From Brevibacterium luteolum (lineage in GTDB: Bacteria; Actinomycetota; Actinomycetes; Actinomycetales; Brevibacteriaceae), in the NCBI RefSeq assembly GCF_013004595.1, contig NZ_JABEMC010000001.1, positions 620,001-684,000 on the forward strand: a stretch of 64,000 bases of DNA. The letters are read 5' to 3'. Both the position numbers and the translations under genes were made by a program. The notes under the pieces are model-generated. The model was not told where the DNA came from and ran no database searches. It was given only the letters and a program-made list of their open reading frames with translations. Shown here piece after piece: positions 1 to 7,605 of this stretch (the first letter of the stretch is position 1; each line of letters starts with the position of its first letter).

Positions 1-641
1 TCAACCTCACCGTCTTCGCCTTCCTCGCCCAGTACATCGTGCCCGAACTCGCCCGCGGCCTGGCCGAGCACAACCCGCGCATGCTCCCGCGCGCCATCGT
101 CACCGGCATGGTCGCCACCGGCACGCTGCTCGCCCTCATCCCGCTCTCAGCGCTCGGGCTCATGGGCCACGACGGACTCACCCCGGTCGTCACCCTCGGC
201 TGGGGCCAGCAGCTCGGACCTGTTGCCTACTACCTGGCCAACATCTTCGCCGCGCTGGCGATGCTCACCTCGTTCTGGGCGCTCGGCCTGACCCTGCACA
301 CGAACATTCTCGACCGTTTCAACCTGCAGGAGAGCAACTACCGGCACCGCGCGATCTCGATCGCGGCAGCCTGCCTCGTCCCATTTGCCATCGGTCTCAT
401 CGGGCTGGCCGGATTCGTCTCCGCCCTCGGCTACGCCGGTGCCTTCGCCGGTGCGGTCATGGCGGTCGTTCCAGTCCTCATGCTCACCCGCGCCCGGCGC
501 ACCGGTGACGTCGAACCGGCCTGGCAGGCCGGCTGGGTCGCTCACCCGGTCATCCGCATCGCCATGATCACCGTGTTCACCGGCGCGTTCATCTACTCGC
601 TGCTGACGATCATCGGCCTCGTGCCCAACGGCTGGACGTGA
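1..641 (+). CDS. Amino-acid permease, aromatic amino-acid transporter-like (3' part)
   Basis: The reading frame is open from base 3 and ends at a TGA at 639-641, so only the C-terminal part of the gene is present. The 200+ visible residues are strongly hydrophobic and form about five membrane segments with short polar loops, for example 'LTSFWALGLTLHTNILDRF'. The pattern resembles the C-terminal half of the HAAAP (Trp/Tyr permease) group in the APC superfamily. That would make it an inner-membrane amino-acid:proton symporter, but the substrate cannot be read from this fragment. The next gene, rimM, has its own promoter, so the two are probably not functionally linked. Assignment to the APC-type permeases is fairly secure; the aromatic specificity is tentative. 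Confidence 0.6.
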   Translation, partial: NLTVFAFLAQYIVPELARGLAEHNPRMLPRAIVTGMVATGTLLALIPLSALGLMGHDGLTPVVTLGWGQQLGPVAYYLANIFAALAMLTSFWALGLTLHTNILDRFNLQESNYRHRAISIAAACLVPFAIGLIGLAGFVSALGYAGAFAGAVMAVVPVLMLTRARRTGDVEPAWQAGWVAHPVIRIAMITVFTGAFIYSLLTIIGLVPNGWT

Positions 642-651
642 GTGCCTGCGA

Positions 652-657
652 TACCGT
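652..657 (+). promoter_or_regulatory. -10 box of rimM, leaderless configuration
   Basis: TACCGT lies exactly 7 nt before the ATG at 665. This is the spacing expected if transcription starts at or next to the start codon. No clear -35 hexamer is visible. The box supports ATG 665 over the upstream in-frame GTG at 638. Confidence 0.5.
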
Positions 658-664
658 TGGAGTC

Positions 665-1198
665 ATGAGCACAGTAGTCGCCCGCCTGGGCAAACCGCAC
701 GGCATCCGCGGTGAGATGACCGTCGAAGTCCGCACCGACGATCCCGATGAGCGCTTCGTTCCCGAGGCGGTGTTCGGCACCGAACCCGACATCGGCCCGC
801 TGACGCTCACCCGCGCCCGCTGGCACCGCGACCGGCTGCTGCTGAGCTTCGCTGAGGTCCCGGACCGCAACCGGGCCGAGGAGATCCGCAACACCCTCAT
901 CACCGTCGATGCCGAGGACACGGAGGACGACGATGAGGATGCCTGGTACATCGACGACCTCATCGGTGCCGATGCCCTCATCGGCGAGCACCTCGTCGGG
1001 AAGGTCTCCGGGGTCAGCCCCGGTGCAGCCCAGGACCTGCTGCACATCACACCCTCGGCCGAACAGGTCGAGCGCACAGGCTCCGATGAGGAGATCCTCG
1101 TGCCCTTCGTCGCTGAGATCGTCCCCGAGGTCGACATCGACGCCGGACGTATCGTGCTCACCCCGCCGGCTGGCCTCATTCCGGGATTCGACGACTGA
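665..1198 (+). CDS. rimM: 16S rRNA processing/ribosome maturation factor RimM
   Basis: This 177-residue protein matches RimM, which binds ribosomal protein S19 and assists 30S head maturation. The N-terminal RimM barrel starts almost at residue 1 with the hallmark '[20 protein letters not shown]'. The C-terminal PRC-barrel part begins around residue 95 ('[12 protein letters not shown]') and ends in '[14 protein letters not shown]'. An acidic run ([10 protein letters not shown]) joins the two. An in-frame GTG at 638 would add nine residues, but the conserved start and the -10 box favour ATG 665. The stop overlaps the trmD start by one base, so translation of the two is likely coupled, the usual arrangement for this pair. 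Confidence 0.97.
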   Translation: MSTVVARLGKPHGIRGEMTVEVRTDDPDERFVPEAVFGTEPDIGPLTLTRARWHRDRLLLSFAEVPDRNRAEEIRNTLITVDAEDTEDDDEDAWYIDDLIGADALIGEHLVGKVSGVSPGAAQDLLHITPSAEQVERTGSDEEILVPFVAEIVPEVDIDAGRIVLTPPAGLIPGFDD

Positions 1199-2040
1199 TG
1201 CGCATCGACGTCATCTCGATCTTCCCCGACTACCTCGCCCCGCTGCAGCTCTCACTGACCGGCAAAGCGATGGCCGCTGGCCTCCTCGACGTCGGCATCC
1301 ACGACCTGCGCGACTGGACCACCGACCGGCACCGCACCGTCGACGACACCCCCTACGGCGGGGGCGCGGGCATGGTGATGAAGCCCGAACCGTGGGCCCA
1401 GGCACTCACCGACGTCGCTGGGCTGGCTCCTGCGAGCCAGGTGCCGGCCGTCGCCCAGGCAACCGCCGCCTCGGGCCCGGTCACCGCCGCCGAGGCGGGG
1501 GAGCGGCCGGTGCTCATCGTCCCCTCACCGGCCGGGGCCCCCTTCACCCAGGCCGACGCCCGCCGGCTGGCCGGCCGATCGCATCTCGTGTTCGCCTGCG
1601 GGCGCTATGAGGGCATCGACCAGCGGGTCATCGACTGGGCAGGTGAGGACTTCGACGTCGAACTCGTCTCGATTGGCGACTACGTGCTCAACGGCGGTGA
1701 GGTCGCAGCACTCGTCATCATCGAAGCCGTCGCCCGGCTCATCCCCGGCTTCATGGGCAACCCGGACTCCCTCATCGAGGAGAGCTACGAGGACGGGCTG
1801 CTCGAATACCCCGTCTACACCAAGCCCGCCGATTGGCGCGGAAACCAGGTGCCAGATGTGCTGCTCTCAGGCAACCACGCCGCGATCGCACGGTGGCGGC
1901 GCGACCAGCGGCTCATCCGCACCCAGCGCACCCGCCCCGACCTGCTTGCCGGCCTGCCCGACGAAGCCCTCGATGCTCGTGACTGGCAGGTGCTCACCGA
2001 GGCCGAACGTGAAGTTGAGCCCGGCGGACCCGGCGGCTAA
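1198..2040 (+). CDS. trmD: tRNA (guanine37-N1)-methyltransferase TrmD
   Basis: TrmD uses S-adenosylmethionine to methylate G37 of tRNAs and so prevents frameshifting. The 280-residue protein starts with the family signature ([13 protein letters not shown]). It has the glycine-rich '[13 protein letters not shown]' near residues 49-61, 'GRYEGIDQR' near 133-141, and the trefoil-knot segment '[11 protein letters not shown]' near 157-167 that binds the cofactor. Residues about 72-103 form an Ala/Pro-rich insertion before the knot; longer linkers here are common in actinobacteria. The start ATG overlaps the rimM stop by one base. The gene's last codons carry a promoter for rplS. Confidence 0.98.
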   Translation: MRIDVISIFPDYLAPLQLSLTGKAMAAGLLDVGIHDLRDWTTDRHRTVDDTPYGGGAGMVMKPEPWAQALTDVAGLAPASQVPAVAQATAASGPVTAAEAGERPVLIVPSPAGAPFTQADARRLAGRSHLVFACGRYEGIDQRVIDWAGEDFDVELVSIGDYVLNGGEVAALVIIEAVARLIPGFMGNPDSLIEESYEDGLLEYPVYTKPADWRGNQVPDVLLSGNHAAIARWRRDQRLIRTQRTRPDLLAGLPDEALDARDWQVLTEAEREVEPGGPGG

Positions 2041-2043
2041 GAT
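2015..2043 (+). promoter_or_regulatory. Promoter for rplS inside the end of trmD
   Basis: A TTGAGC hexamer (2015-2020) and a TAAGAT hexamer (2038-2043) are separated by exactly 17 nt, a good housekeeping-sigma promoter. The -10 box overlaps the trmD stop codon. Transcription would start near 2050 and give a leader of about 190 nt before rplS. Confidence 0.65.
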
Positions 2044-2240
2044 AGAGCATTGCGTTTGTTGGCACCGATCTGCCCCGGGGGAGCAGGTGCCAGCGCCCAC
2101 CGTTAGCCCATGAGGATCATGCCAGCAGGTGTGCGCAGCAGAGGAACACCGTTCCGGCAGACGAACTCATCTCATCACCGGCTGCGGCCGGGCTGATCGA
2201 AGCTGTGCCGGCCCGAGGCGAGCACACAGGAGAACACATC
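2044..2240 (+). other. Long 5' leader of rplS, with a hairpin
   Basis: There is no gene in these 197 nt. A stem can form between 2060-2066 (TGGCACC) and 2086-2092 (GGTGCCA), with further G/C pairing inside, shortly after the predicted transcription start. No U-run follows, so it is not an obvious terminator. An AGGAG ribosome-binding site lies at 2228-2232. A leader this long before L19 suggests regulation, but no known motif is recognised. Confidence 0.4.
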
Positions 2241-2582
2241 ATGCAGAAGCTTGACATTGTCGACAATAAGTCGATGAAGACGGACATCCCCGAGTTCCGC
2301 GCAGGCGACACTGTTGACGTCGCCGTCCGCGTCATCGAGGGCAGCCGCTCGCGTATCCAGATGTTCAAGGGTGTTGTCATCCGCCGTCAGGGTGCCGGCA
2401 TCTCCGAGACCTTCACCGTGCGCAAGATCAGCTTCGGCGTCGGCGTTGAGCGTACCTTCCCGCTCCACTCGCCGACCGTCGAGCGCATCGACGTCGTCTC
2501 CCGCGGCATCGTCCGCCGCGCGAAGCTGTACTACCTGCGCGACCTGCGCGGCAAGGCAGCTCGCATCCGCGAGAAGCGCTGA
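2241..2582 (+). CDS. rplS: 50S ribosomal protein L19
   Basis: L19 sits at the 30S-50S interface. The 113-residue product has the full family pattern: [20 protein letters not shown] at the start, '[18 protein letters not shown]' and '[18 protein letters not shown]' in the middle, and a basic C-terminus ([12 protein letters not shown]). The ATG at 2241 was chosen because it begins at the conserved residue and is preceded by AGGAG with 8 nt spacing. Translating from the earlier in-frame GTG would add a non-conserved extension. It follows trmD in the usual order. Confidence 0.98.
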   Translation: MQKLDIVDNKSMKTDIPEFRAGDTVDVAVRVIEGSRSRIQMFKGVVIRRQGAGISETFTVRKISFGVGVERTFPLHSPTVERIDVVSRGIVRRAKLYYLRDLRGKAARIREKR

Positions 2583-2602
2583 TCACTCGCCACGGCGAGA
2601 CC

Positions 2603-3253
2603 ATGACACCGACGAAGGGCGTGACTGCACAGTCGCGCCCTTCGCCGCGCCCGAGGCGGTGGCTGCGGTTGATCGCGATCCTCGCGGTCGTCGCCGTGCT
2701 CGCCGCCGCCGGCATCCGGGCCCTGGGCGTCCAGTCGTTCTCGATCCCGTCTGAGTCGATGGAGCCGACCTTCCATCCCGGCAACCGGGTCACGGTGCTG
2801 CGGGCCGACGCCCTGACCGGCAGCATCGAGGCCGGTGACGTCGTCGTCATCGACGGCCGCGGCTCCTTCCTGCCGACCAGCCCGCCGAACGCCGCCCAGC
2901 AGCTCGGCTCCTGGTTCGGAGTCGGGCCCGGTGACGTCTTCTTCATCAAACGCGTCATCGCAGTACCCGGCGACACCCTCGAATGCTGCTCTGATGACGG
3001 CAAGCTCATCCGCAACGGCGAAGAGATCGACGAACCCTATCTCGCCAGCTCGCCAGGTGCCGACCACCCGGCCTCAGCCACCCCGTTCGCCGTCGAAGTG
3101 CCAGCCGACCGACTGTGGCTCATGGGCGACAACCGGGACAACTCGACAGACTCCCGCGCGCTGCTCGGCAGCCCCGGCGGCGGGATGATCCCCACCCGGC
3201 GTGTCATCGGCGTCGTCATCGGCCACGGCTCCTCGGCTGACCGGGGCAAGTAG
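2603..3253 (+). CDS. lepB: Signal peptidase I (first copy)
   Basis: Type I signal peptidase cleaves signal peptides from exported preproteins on the outer face of the membrane. The 216-residue protein has one N-terminal membrane anchor (about residues 20-41). The box-B motif 'SIPSESMEPTF' carries the nucleophile Ser52, and 'FIKRVIAVPGD' carries the general base Lys116. A conserved 'MGDNRDNSTDSR' motif lies near the C-terminus. A Cys-Cys pair follows the Lys box, and the second copy has it too. The gene starts 20 nt after rplS and is followed 13 nt later by another lepB. Tandem signal peptidases after rplS are common in actinobacteria. Confidence 0.96.
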   Translation: MTPTKGVTAQSRPSPRPRRWLRLIAILAVVAVLAAAGIRALGVQSFSIPSESMEPTFHPGNRVTVLRADALTGSIEAGDVVVIDGRGSFLPTSPPNAAQQLGSWFGVGPGDVFFIKRVIAVPGDTLECCSDDGKLIRNGEEIDEPYLASSPGADHPASATPFAVEVPADRLWLMGDNRDNSTDSRALLGSPGGGMIPTRRVIGVVIGHGSSADRGK

Positions 3254-3254
3254 G

Positions 3255-3260
3255 TAGACT
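3255..3260 (+). promoter_or_regulatory. -10 box of second lepB, leaderless configuration
   Basis: TAGACT lies 6 nt before the GTG start at 3267, directly after the stop of the first lepB. This suggests that the second copy can be transcribed on its own as a leaderless mRNA. Confidence 0.5.
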
Positions 3261-3266
3261 GCCTGC

Positions 3267-3938
3267 GTGGCCCAAAAAAAGACAGAGAAGAAGAGCCTGC
3301 GATACTTCCTCGTGGAAGTCGCTGTCATCCTCGTCATCGCCCTGGTCGTCTCGACTGCCGTGAAGACGTGGGTGGTGCGCTCCTTCTACATCCCCTCCAG
3401 CTCGATGGAGCCGACCCTGCTCGTCAACGACCGGGTGCTGGCCAACCAGCTGCCGGGCAACACCGTTGACCGCGGGGACATCGTCGTCTTCACCGATCCC
3501 GGCGGATGGCTCTCACCCGGGCTTGTCGCTGACTACAAGCCCAACCCGATCCTCGAATTCATCGGCCTCGTCCCCTCCGATGCCGGCACCCAGCTCGTCA
3601 AACGCGCGATCGCCGTCGGCGGCGACCACGTCGAATGCTGCGATGCCGAAGGTCGCGTCTCCGTCAACGGCCAGCCGCTGGACGAGACCTACCTCGGGGA
3701 GGGCACCGAACCCTCGGAGATCGAGTTCTCCGAAGACGTCCCGGCCGGCCACTACTGGGTGATGGGCGACAACCGCACCAACTCTCTGGACTCCCGCTAC
3801 AACGGCGACGCACCCGGCGGCGCTTTCGTCCCCGAGGACAAGGTCGTGGGCACTGTGTTCGTGCGCAACTGGCCGCTGGACCGGATCGGCCGGCTGAAGA
3901 ACCCGGAGGCGGTCTACGCCGATGTCCCGCAGCCCTGA
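3267..3938 (+). CDS. lepB: Signal peptidase I (second copy)
   Basis: This is a 223-residue paralogue of the preceding gene. It has a basic N-terminus (MAQKKTEKKS), one membrane segment (about 13-31), the catalytic 'YIPSSSMEPTL' with Ser46 and 'LVKRAIAVGGD' with Lys112, the Cys-Cys pair, and 'MGDNRTNSLDSR'. All catalytic features are intact, so both copies should be active. They differ mostly in the loop between the two boxes, which may alter substrate choice. The GTG start is supported by the leaderless -10 box. The 3' end overlaps rnhB by 17 nt. Confidence 0.96.
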   Translation: MAQKKTEKKSLRYFLVEVAVILVIALVVSTAVKTWVVRSFYIPSSSMEPTLLVNDRVLANQLPGNTVDRGDIVVFTDPGGWLSPGLVADYKPNPILEFIGLVPSDAGTQLVKRAIAVGGDHVECCDAEGRVSVNGQPLDETYLGEGTEPSEIEFSEDVPAGHYWVMGDNRTNSLDSRYNGDAPGGAFVPEDKVVGTVFVRNWPLDRIGRLKNPEAVYADVPQP

Positions 3939-4647
3939 CGCCGCCACCCTCGAACGCACCACCCGCACGGGCAGCACGGCTGCCGGTCTGCGCGACCTGA
4001 GCGCCGAACGTGAGCTTGCCGCTGCCGGTGTCGAGACGATCATCGGCATGGATGAGGTCGGCCGCGGCTGCGTGGCCGGGCCGATCGGCGTCGGTGCCGT
4101 TCACTACCGGCTGGTTGACCTGCTCGCAGGCGACATCCCCGCGGGCATCCACGACTCCAAGCAGCTGAACATCACCGCCCGGCAGACGATCGCCCAGACT
4201 GTCACCGCCTGGCAGCAGCACACCGCCGTCGCCTACGCGTCTCCTGCTGAGATCGATGCCCTCGGTGTCACCCTGGCGCTGTGCCTGGCCGGCCGGCGGG
4301 CACTTGCCGCACTGCCGCCGGCCAGCCTCGTGCTCCTTGACGGCAGCCACGACTGGCTGTCCTCCCCGCTCACCCTCGACTGCTTCGACACCTTCGGACC
4401 CGCCGCCGAGGTCGATGTCCCTGAAGTGCGCACGATCATCAAGGGCGACGGCACCCGCGTGACGATCGCTGCTGCCAGCGTGCTGGCCAAAGTCGCCCGC
4501 GATGAGCTCATGCACGCCCTTGCCGCCGAATACCCCGGTTATGCCTGGGATTCCAACGTCGGCTACCTCACCCAGGCCCACCGCGCCGGAGTCGCCGCCC
4601 ACGGGATGAGCCCGCACCACCGGCGCAGCTTCCGCATCGACGTCTGA
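3922..4647 (+). CDS. rnhB: Ribonuclease HII
   Basis: RNase HII cuts the RNA strand of RNA-DNA hybrids and starts removal of ribonucleotides misinserted in DNA. The 241-residue protein has the type-2 motif 'GMDEVGRGCVAGPIGVGA' with Asp44 and Glu45. The other two metal-binding acidic residues are Asp140 ('LLDGSHDWL') and Asp194 ('AKVARDELM'). 'IHDSKQL' and 'IIKGDGT' are also conserved. A non-conserved extension of about 35 residues precedes the domain, so a later start is possible. The ATG lies inside the end of lepB in another frame, which suggests translational coupling. Confidence 0.96.
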   Translation: MSRSPDAATLERTTRTGSTAAGLRDLSAERELAAAGVETIIGMDEVGRGCVAGPIGVGAVHYRLVDLLAGDIPAGIHDSKQLNITARQTIAQTVTAWQQHTAVAYASPAEIDALGVTLALCLAGRRALAALPPASLVLLDGSHDWLSSPLTLDCFDTFGPAAEVDVPEVRTIIKGDGTRVTIAAASVLAKVARDELMHALAAEYPGYAWDSNVGYLTQAHRAGVAAHGMSPHHRRSFRIDV

Positions 4648-4720
4648 ACACTAGCCGGGCAGAGGCTCACTGTCTGCACCCTGCTGCCGGTTCATGATTC
4701 TGCAACCGCTGACAGTGGCA

Positions 4721-4726
4721 TAGGAT
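4721..4726 (+). promoter_or_regulatory. -10 box of the DUF2469 gene, leaderless configuration
   Basis: TAGGAT lies 6 nt before the ATG at 4733. A weak -35-like TTCTGC occurs at 4698-4703, which gives a 17 nt spacer. Confidence 0.5.
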
Positions 4727-4732
4727 GACGCC

Positions 4733-5053
4733 ATGAGCGCCGAGGACCTGGAAAACTACGAAGCCGACCTGGAACTGCAGCTGTACCGCGAGTACCGCGA
4801 TGTTGTCGGACTGTTCTCATACGTCGTCGACACGAACCAGCGGTTCTACCTGGCCAATTCGGTCGATCTCAAGGCCCACCATGAGGGCTCGGACGTCTAC
4901 TTCGAAGTCACCCTCAAGGACGCCTGGGTGTGGGACACCTACCGCACCGCCCGGTTTGTCAAGCACGTCTCGATCCTGACGTTCAAGGACGTCAACATCG
5001 AGGAGATCGCCAAGAACGAGGACTTCGATCCGCCGCAGTCGCTGCGCCCGTGA
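4733..5053 (+). CDS. DUF2469 family protein
   Basis: This is a 106-residue acidic protein typical of the actinobacterial DUF2469 family. It starts 'MSAEDLENYEADLELQLYRE' and contains 'YREYRDVVGLFSYVVDTNQRFYL' split by conserved aromatic residues. It is soluble with no signal peptide. The function is unknown. The family is very often found directly after rnhB, as here, which suggests a housekeeping role. It has its own leaderless promoter and is followed by a strong hairpin shared with the convergent dehydrogenase gene. Confidence 0.9.
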   Translation: MSAEDLENYEADLELQLYREYRDVVGLFSYVVDTNQRFYLANSVDLKAHHEGSDVYFEVTLKDAWVWDTYRTARFVKHVSILTFKDVNIEEIAKNEDFDPPQSLRP

Positions 5054-5060
5054 ACGCCGA

Positions 5061-5098
5061 AGAGCTGTGACCACACGTCGTTGTGCGGTCACAGCTCT
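5061..5098. terminator. Bidirectional hairpin terminator
   Basis: AGAGCTGTGACC (5061-5072) pairs perfectly with GGTCACAGCTCT (5087-5098). A further CAC/GTG step closes the loop. It lies between two convergent genes (stops at 5053 and 5116). There is no strong U-run, as is usual for actinobacterial terminators. Confidence 0.75.
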
Positions 5099-5115
5099 GC
5101 GCTACTGCCTGTGGA

Positions 5116-6198
5116 TCAGCGAGCGTCGGCGATGCGCTGACCGGCCATCTCCTCAGCGACCTCGGCAGCCGGACGGTCTTCTGCCTCGGCCTGATCGAGG
5201 ACCTGCGTGACCCGGTCGAACAGCGAGAGCACGCTGGCACGCGAACCCTCCAGCGATGGCTCGGAGTAGATCATCGTCGCTGCGGCCATGACACCGCCGG
5301 CGTTGGCGAGGAAGTCGGGCACGTAGGCGATGCCGCGCTCACGCAGCTGCCGGCCGTGGGCCGGGGTGGCGAGCTGGTTGTTGGCGATGCCGCTGATGAG
5401 GCGGGCCTTGATGTCGCCGATCGTGTCATCGTTGATGATGCCGCCGAGAGCACACGGGGCGAACACGTCGACATGCTGGGCGTGGATCTCATCGGCGGGA
5501 ACCGCGGTGGCGCCGAAAGCCTCAACGGCGGAGTCGACAGCCGGCTGGTAGACGTCGGAGACGACGAGTTCGGCACCGGCCTCATGCAGCATCCGGCACA
5601 GTTCGCGCCCGGTGCCGCCGAGTCCCTGCACGGCCACGCGCAGACCCGACAGGTCAACCCGGTCAGCTGGGTCTGAGGTGTCGGCCTTGGCGCGTTCCTT
5701 CCACACGTGTGCGACACCGGCCTGCAGCGACGTGAACGCGCCGAGGGCGGTGAACTGGGAGGTGCTGACACCTGCGGGGAACTGGCTGGCGCGGGCGAAG
5801 ATGTAATCGCAGTTCTCCGCCAGCACATCGGCATCCTCCGGGCCGACGCCGACGTCGATGGCGGTCCAGTAGCGGCCGCCGAGCGTCTGCACGTGCTTGG
5901 AGAAGGCGCGCAGCACCTCTGCCTTGTCGGGTCGGTGCGGATCGGCGATGATGACGCACTTGCCGCCGCCGAGCGGCAGGCCGGCGATCGAGTTCTTATA
6001 GGTCATGCCGCGTGAGAGGCGCAGCACGTCGGTGAGCGCATCGGCTTCGGACTCGTACGGATACATTCGGCAGCCGCCGGCAGCCGGTCCGAGAGTGGTG
6101 TCGTGCACGGCGATGATGGCGCGCAGGTCGAGGTCGCGGTCATGGCAGAAGATGACCTGCTCGTGGTGATCGAACTCAGGGTGCGAGAAGAGGTCCAC
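5116..6198 (-). CDS. Leucine/valine-type amino-acid dehydrogenase
   Basis: NAD-dependent oxidative deaminase of branched-chain amino acids (Glu/Leu/Phe/Val dehydrogenase family). The 360-residue protein has the glycine-rich substrate loop with Lys68 ('MTYKNSIAGLPLGGGK') and the catalytic Lys80. These are the same positions as in characterised leucine dehydrogenases, which supports the chosen start. The Rossmann motif is 'VQGLGGTGREL', and 'GGIINDDTI' and 'GIANNQLATPAHG' are conserved. The GTG start at 6198 has AAGGAG upstream; an open frame reaches an ATG at 6300 but that extension is not conserved. Leucine, valine or phenylalanine as preferred substrate cannot be settled by eye. Confidence 0.93.
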   Translation of the reverse strand: MDLFSHPEFDHHEQVIFCHDRDLDLRAIIAVHDTTLGPAAGGCRMYPYESEADALTDVLRLSRGMTYKNSIAGLPLGGGKCVIIADPHRPDKAEVLRAFSKHVQTLGGRYWTAIDVGVGPEDADVLAENCDYIFARASQFPAGVSTSQFTALGAFTSLQAGVAHVWKERAKADTSDPADRVDLSGLRVAVQGLGGTGRELCRMLHEAGAELVVSDVYQPAVDSAVEAFGATAVPADEIHAQHVDVFAPCALGGIINDDTIGDIKARLISGIANNQLATPAHGRQLRERGIAYVPDFLANAGGVMAAATMIYSEPSLEGSRASVLSLFDRVTQVLDQAEAEDRPAAEVAEEMAGQRIADAR

Positions 6199-6592
6199 GG
6201 TGACTCCTTCGGTCTCAGGTGTGAGCAGCAGGCGCGGGATGTGCGCCCGTGCAAAAACCGCACGCGGTTCGCGCGAGCGGCCTTTGACCTCACCGTACAT
6301 CGGTTCTGCCGGACAGAGGTAGCTGGGCGGGATGGTCCGGTGGCTGTACTACTTCTACTCTGGCTGTCCTTCTCGTCGCGCCTGTGCATGTGGGTGTTTG
6401 ATGAGCCTTGACCCCGGGATTTCGGGCGCGGATCTTTTCCAGGACGTGTCGACAATTCGCGCAGTTCGGGAGTTAAAAACTCGAGGCTGGGTGATCCAGC
6501 GCAGATGATGGCGTGGGCACACGAAAAGCGGATTGGCCGAAAATGCAGATTCTGGCAATATTCGGCTGGGCGCGGCGACTGGCAGCGAGCGG
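6199..6592. other. Intergenic region upstream of the dehydrogenase; possible attenuator
   Basis: I see no convincing gene in these 394 nt. On the minus strand a short palindrome (6256-6269, AACCG/CGGTT) is followed by a run of five T residues (6257-6253). This resembles a small intrinsic terminator inside the dehydrogenase leader. It could attenuate the gene or stop read-through from the toxin gene upstream. The stem is only 5-7 bp, so this is weak evidence. Confidence 0.3.
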
Positions 6593-6943
6593 TTATTTCG
6601 TCTCGTTCGGGTGGCTTGTGTGAACCTGCTCGAGGAATACAGTCTTGTCGACGACGAAGTACCAGATCCGAGCAGTGCCTTTCGCGGTCGGTTTGTGCTG
6701 CCAACGTTCGTGCGTGGTTCCGCCTCGGGAAAGATGTCCGAGCTGGCCCTTGAGCCGATAGTTGGTTGGAGTGGTGGTCAAAGGCGCCCGGGTGAGGAAA
6801 TCCCAGGTATCGGCCATCGGATTGCGGATGGTTGCGACGAGGTCGCGCCAGCCCTTCTGTGCTTCGGCGGTAGCGAATCTGATTTCATACTCGACCTTCT
6901 TCGGAGGCCGAGGAACCAACTTGCCCTTCTTGCTGCCTGACAC
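6593..6943 (-). CDS. RelE/ParE-like toxin of a type II toxin-antitoxin pair
   Basis: This 116-residue basic protein looks like a RelE-superfamily toxin, probably an mRNA interferase acting at the ribosome. After a Lys-rich N-terminus it has 'YEIRFATAEAQKGWRDLV' and a Pro/Thr segment. The core is 'LGHLSRGGTTHERWQHKPT', then 'ARIWYFVVDKTVFLEQVHTS' and a terminal His-Pro-Asn-Glu-Thr-Lys. The 'RIWY...V' strand followed by a terminal His-Pro-x-x-Thr-Lys tail is typical of a RelE subgroup in actinobacteria. The start is GTG at 6943, only 2 nt after the upstream antitoxin stop and with no ribosome-binding site, so translation is probably coupled. Toxic activity itself is inferred. Confidence 0.75.
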   Translation of the reverse strand: MSGSKKGKLVPRPPKKVEYEIRFATAEAQKGWRDLVATIRNPMADTWDFLTRAPLTTTPTNYRLKGQLGHLSRGGTTHERWQHKPTAKGTARIWYFVVDKTVFLEQVHTSHPNETK

Positions 6944-6945
6944 GG

Positions 6946-7407
6946 TCAGGGGCGCTCCACGACGTCGTCACCCTCGTCGAGCCATTCGAGTTCGGCACTC
7001 CCGAGTCCGGCGGCCATTGCCGTGGCTGTCTCCTTCCACGACGTCAGCTCAGCGATCGCCAGGTGCGGTTGATCAGTCGAGAAGGACGCTCGTGCGGCGT
7101 CGACGAGATTGTGAGCGCAGGACTCGCGGTCCTCAGGAGAGAGAGCGTGCATCCACGGGAACGACCTCGTCATGCGTTCGGGGAGAGTGCCGGATTCGTC
7201 GAGGGCGACGGTCAGCAACCGAGCAGCGAAGTCAAGCAGGTGAGTGCGGGCGTCTGCCTCGCGCTGCGACATGAGTACGAGCGCTTCGCCGTCTCGGCGC
7301 GTCACCGTGACGGGGTGATCTTCAGCCTCGGCGAAGACCTCGGCGGAGTGCTTACTCAGATCCGACGAGCGCCGAGTGTAGGCAGGGAGGGCGGAAGCAG
7401 CGGTCAT
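6946..7407 (-). CDS. Phd/YefM-like antitoxin
   Basis: This 153-residue protein precedes the toxin gene. Residues about 8-55 carry the Phd fold pattern: 'YTRRSSDLSKHSAEVFAEAE', then 'HPVTVTRRDGEALVLMSQRE'. That domain binds the operator DNA and the longer, acidic C-terminal part ('SAELEWLDEGDDVVERP') would wrap the toxin. The antitoxin-first order and the 2 nt gap to the toxin are standard for type II modules. The ATG at 7407 is preceded by a leaderless -10 box (7414-7419) and a pair of direct repeats likely to be the autoregulatory operator. Confidence 0.78.
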   Translation of the reverse strand: MTAASALPAYTRRSSDLSKHSAEVFAEAEDHPVTVTRRDGEALVLMSQREADARTHLLDFAARLLTVALDESGTLPERMTRSFPWMHALSPEDRESCAHNLVDAARASFSTDQPHLAIAELTSWKETATAMAAGLGSAELEWLDEGDDVVERP

Positions 7408-7413
7408 AGATCC

Positions 7414-7437
7414 ATCATATTCGGAACGTGTTCGGAA
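7414..7437 (-). promoter_or_regulatory. Leaderless promoter and operator of the toxin-antitoxin operon
   Basis: On the minus strand TATGAT (7419-7414) lies 6 nt before the antitoxin ATG at 7407. Directly upstream, the plus strand shows TTCGGAA twice, at 7420-7426 and 7431-7437. They are 11 bp apart, one helical turn. A GAAC-nn-GTTC inverted repeat sits between them. A protein bound here would block the promoter, as expected for Phd-type autoregulation. Confidence 0.55.
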
Positions 7438-7572
7438 GTCTAGGGTTTATTGCTGCGGCTGTCTTCCCTCCGATGCTGACCTCGCGACTGGCTGGGTGTG
7501 GACCGGCGCGGAGGCGTGAGCCCGGTCGGGTGTGCACGATCGGTGTCCGTCCACACCGGTAGGGCAGGCGTT

Positions 7573-7597
7573 CTCACCAGCCGCATGCGCTGGTGAG
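7573..7597 (+). promoter_or_regulatory. Hairpin in front of yraN
   Basis: CTCACCAGC (7573-7581) pairs perfectly with GCTGGTGAG (7589-7597), 8 nt before the yraN ATG at 7606. The right arm includes the only G-rich sequence at a suitable distance for ribosome binding (GGTGAGG), so folding could mask it. A smaller hairpin (CGGTGT 7541-7546 with ACACCG 7553-7558) lies upstream. The rest of 7438-7605 shows no gene. Confidence 0.45.
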
Positions 7598-7605
7598 GTG
7601 GAGCC

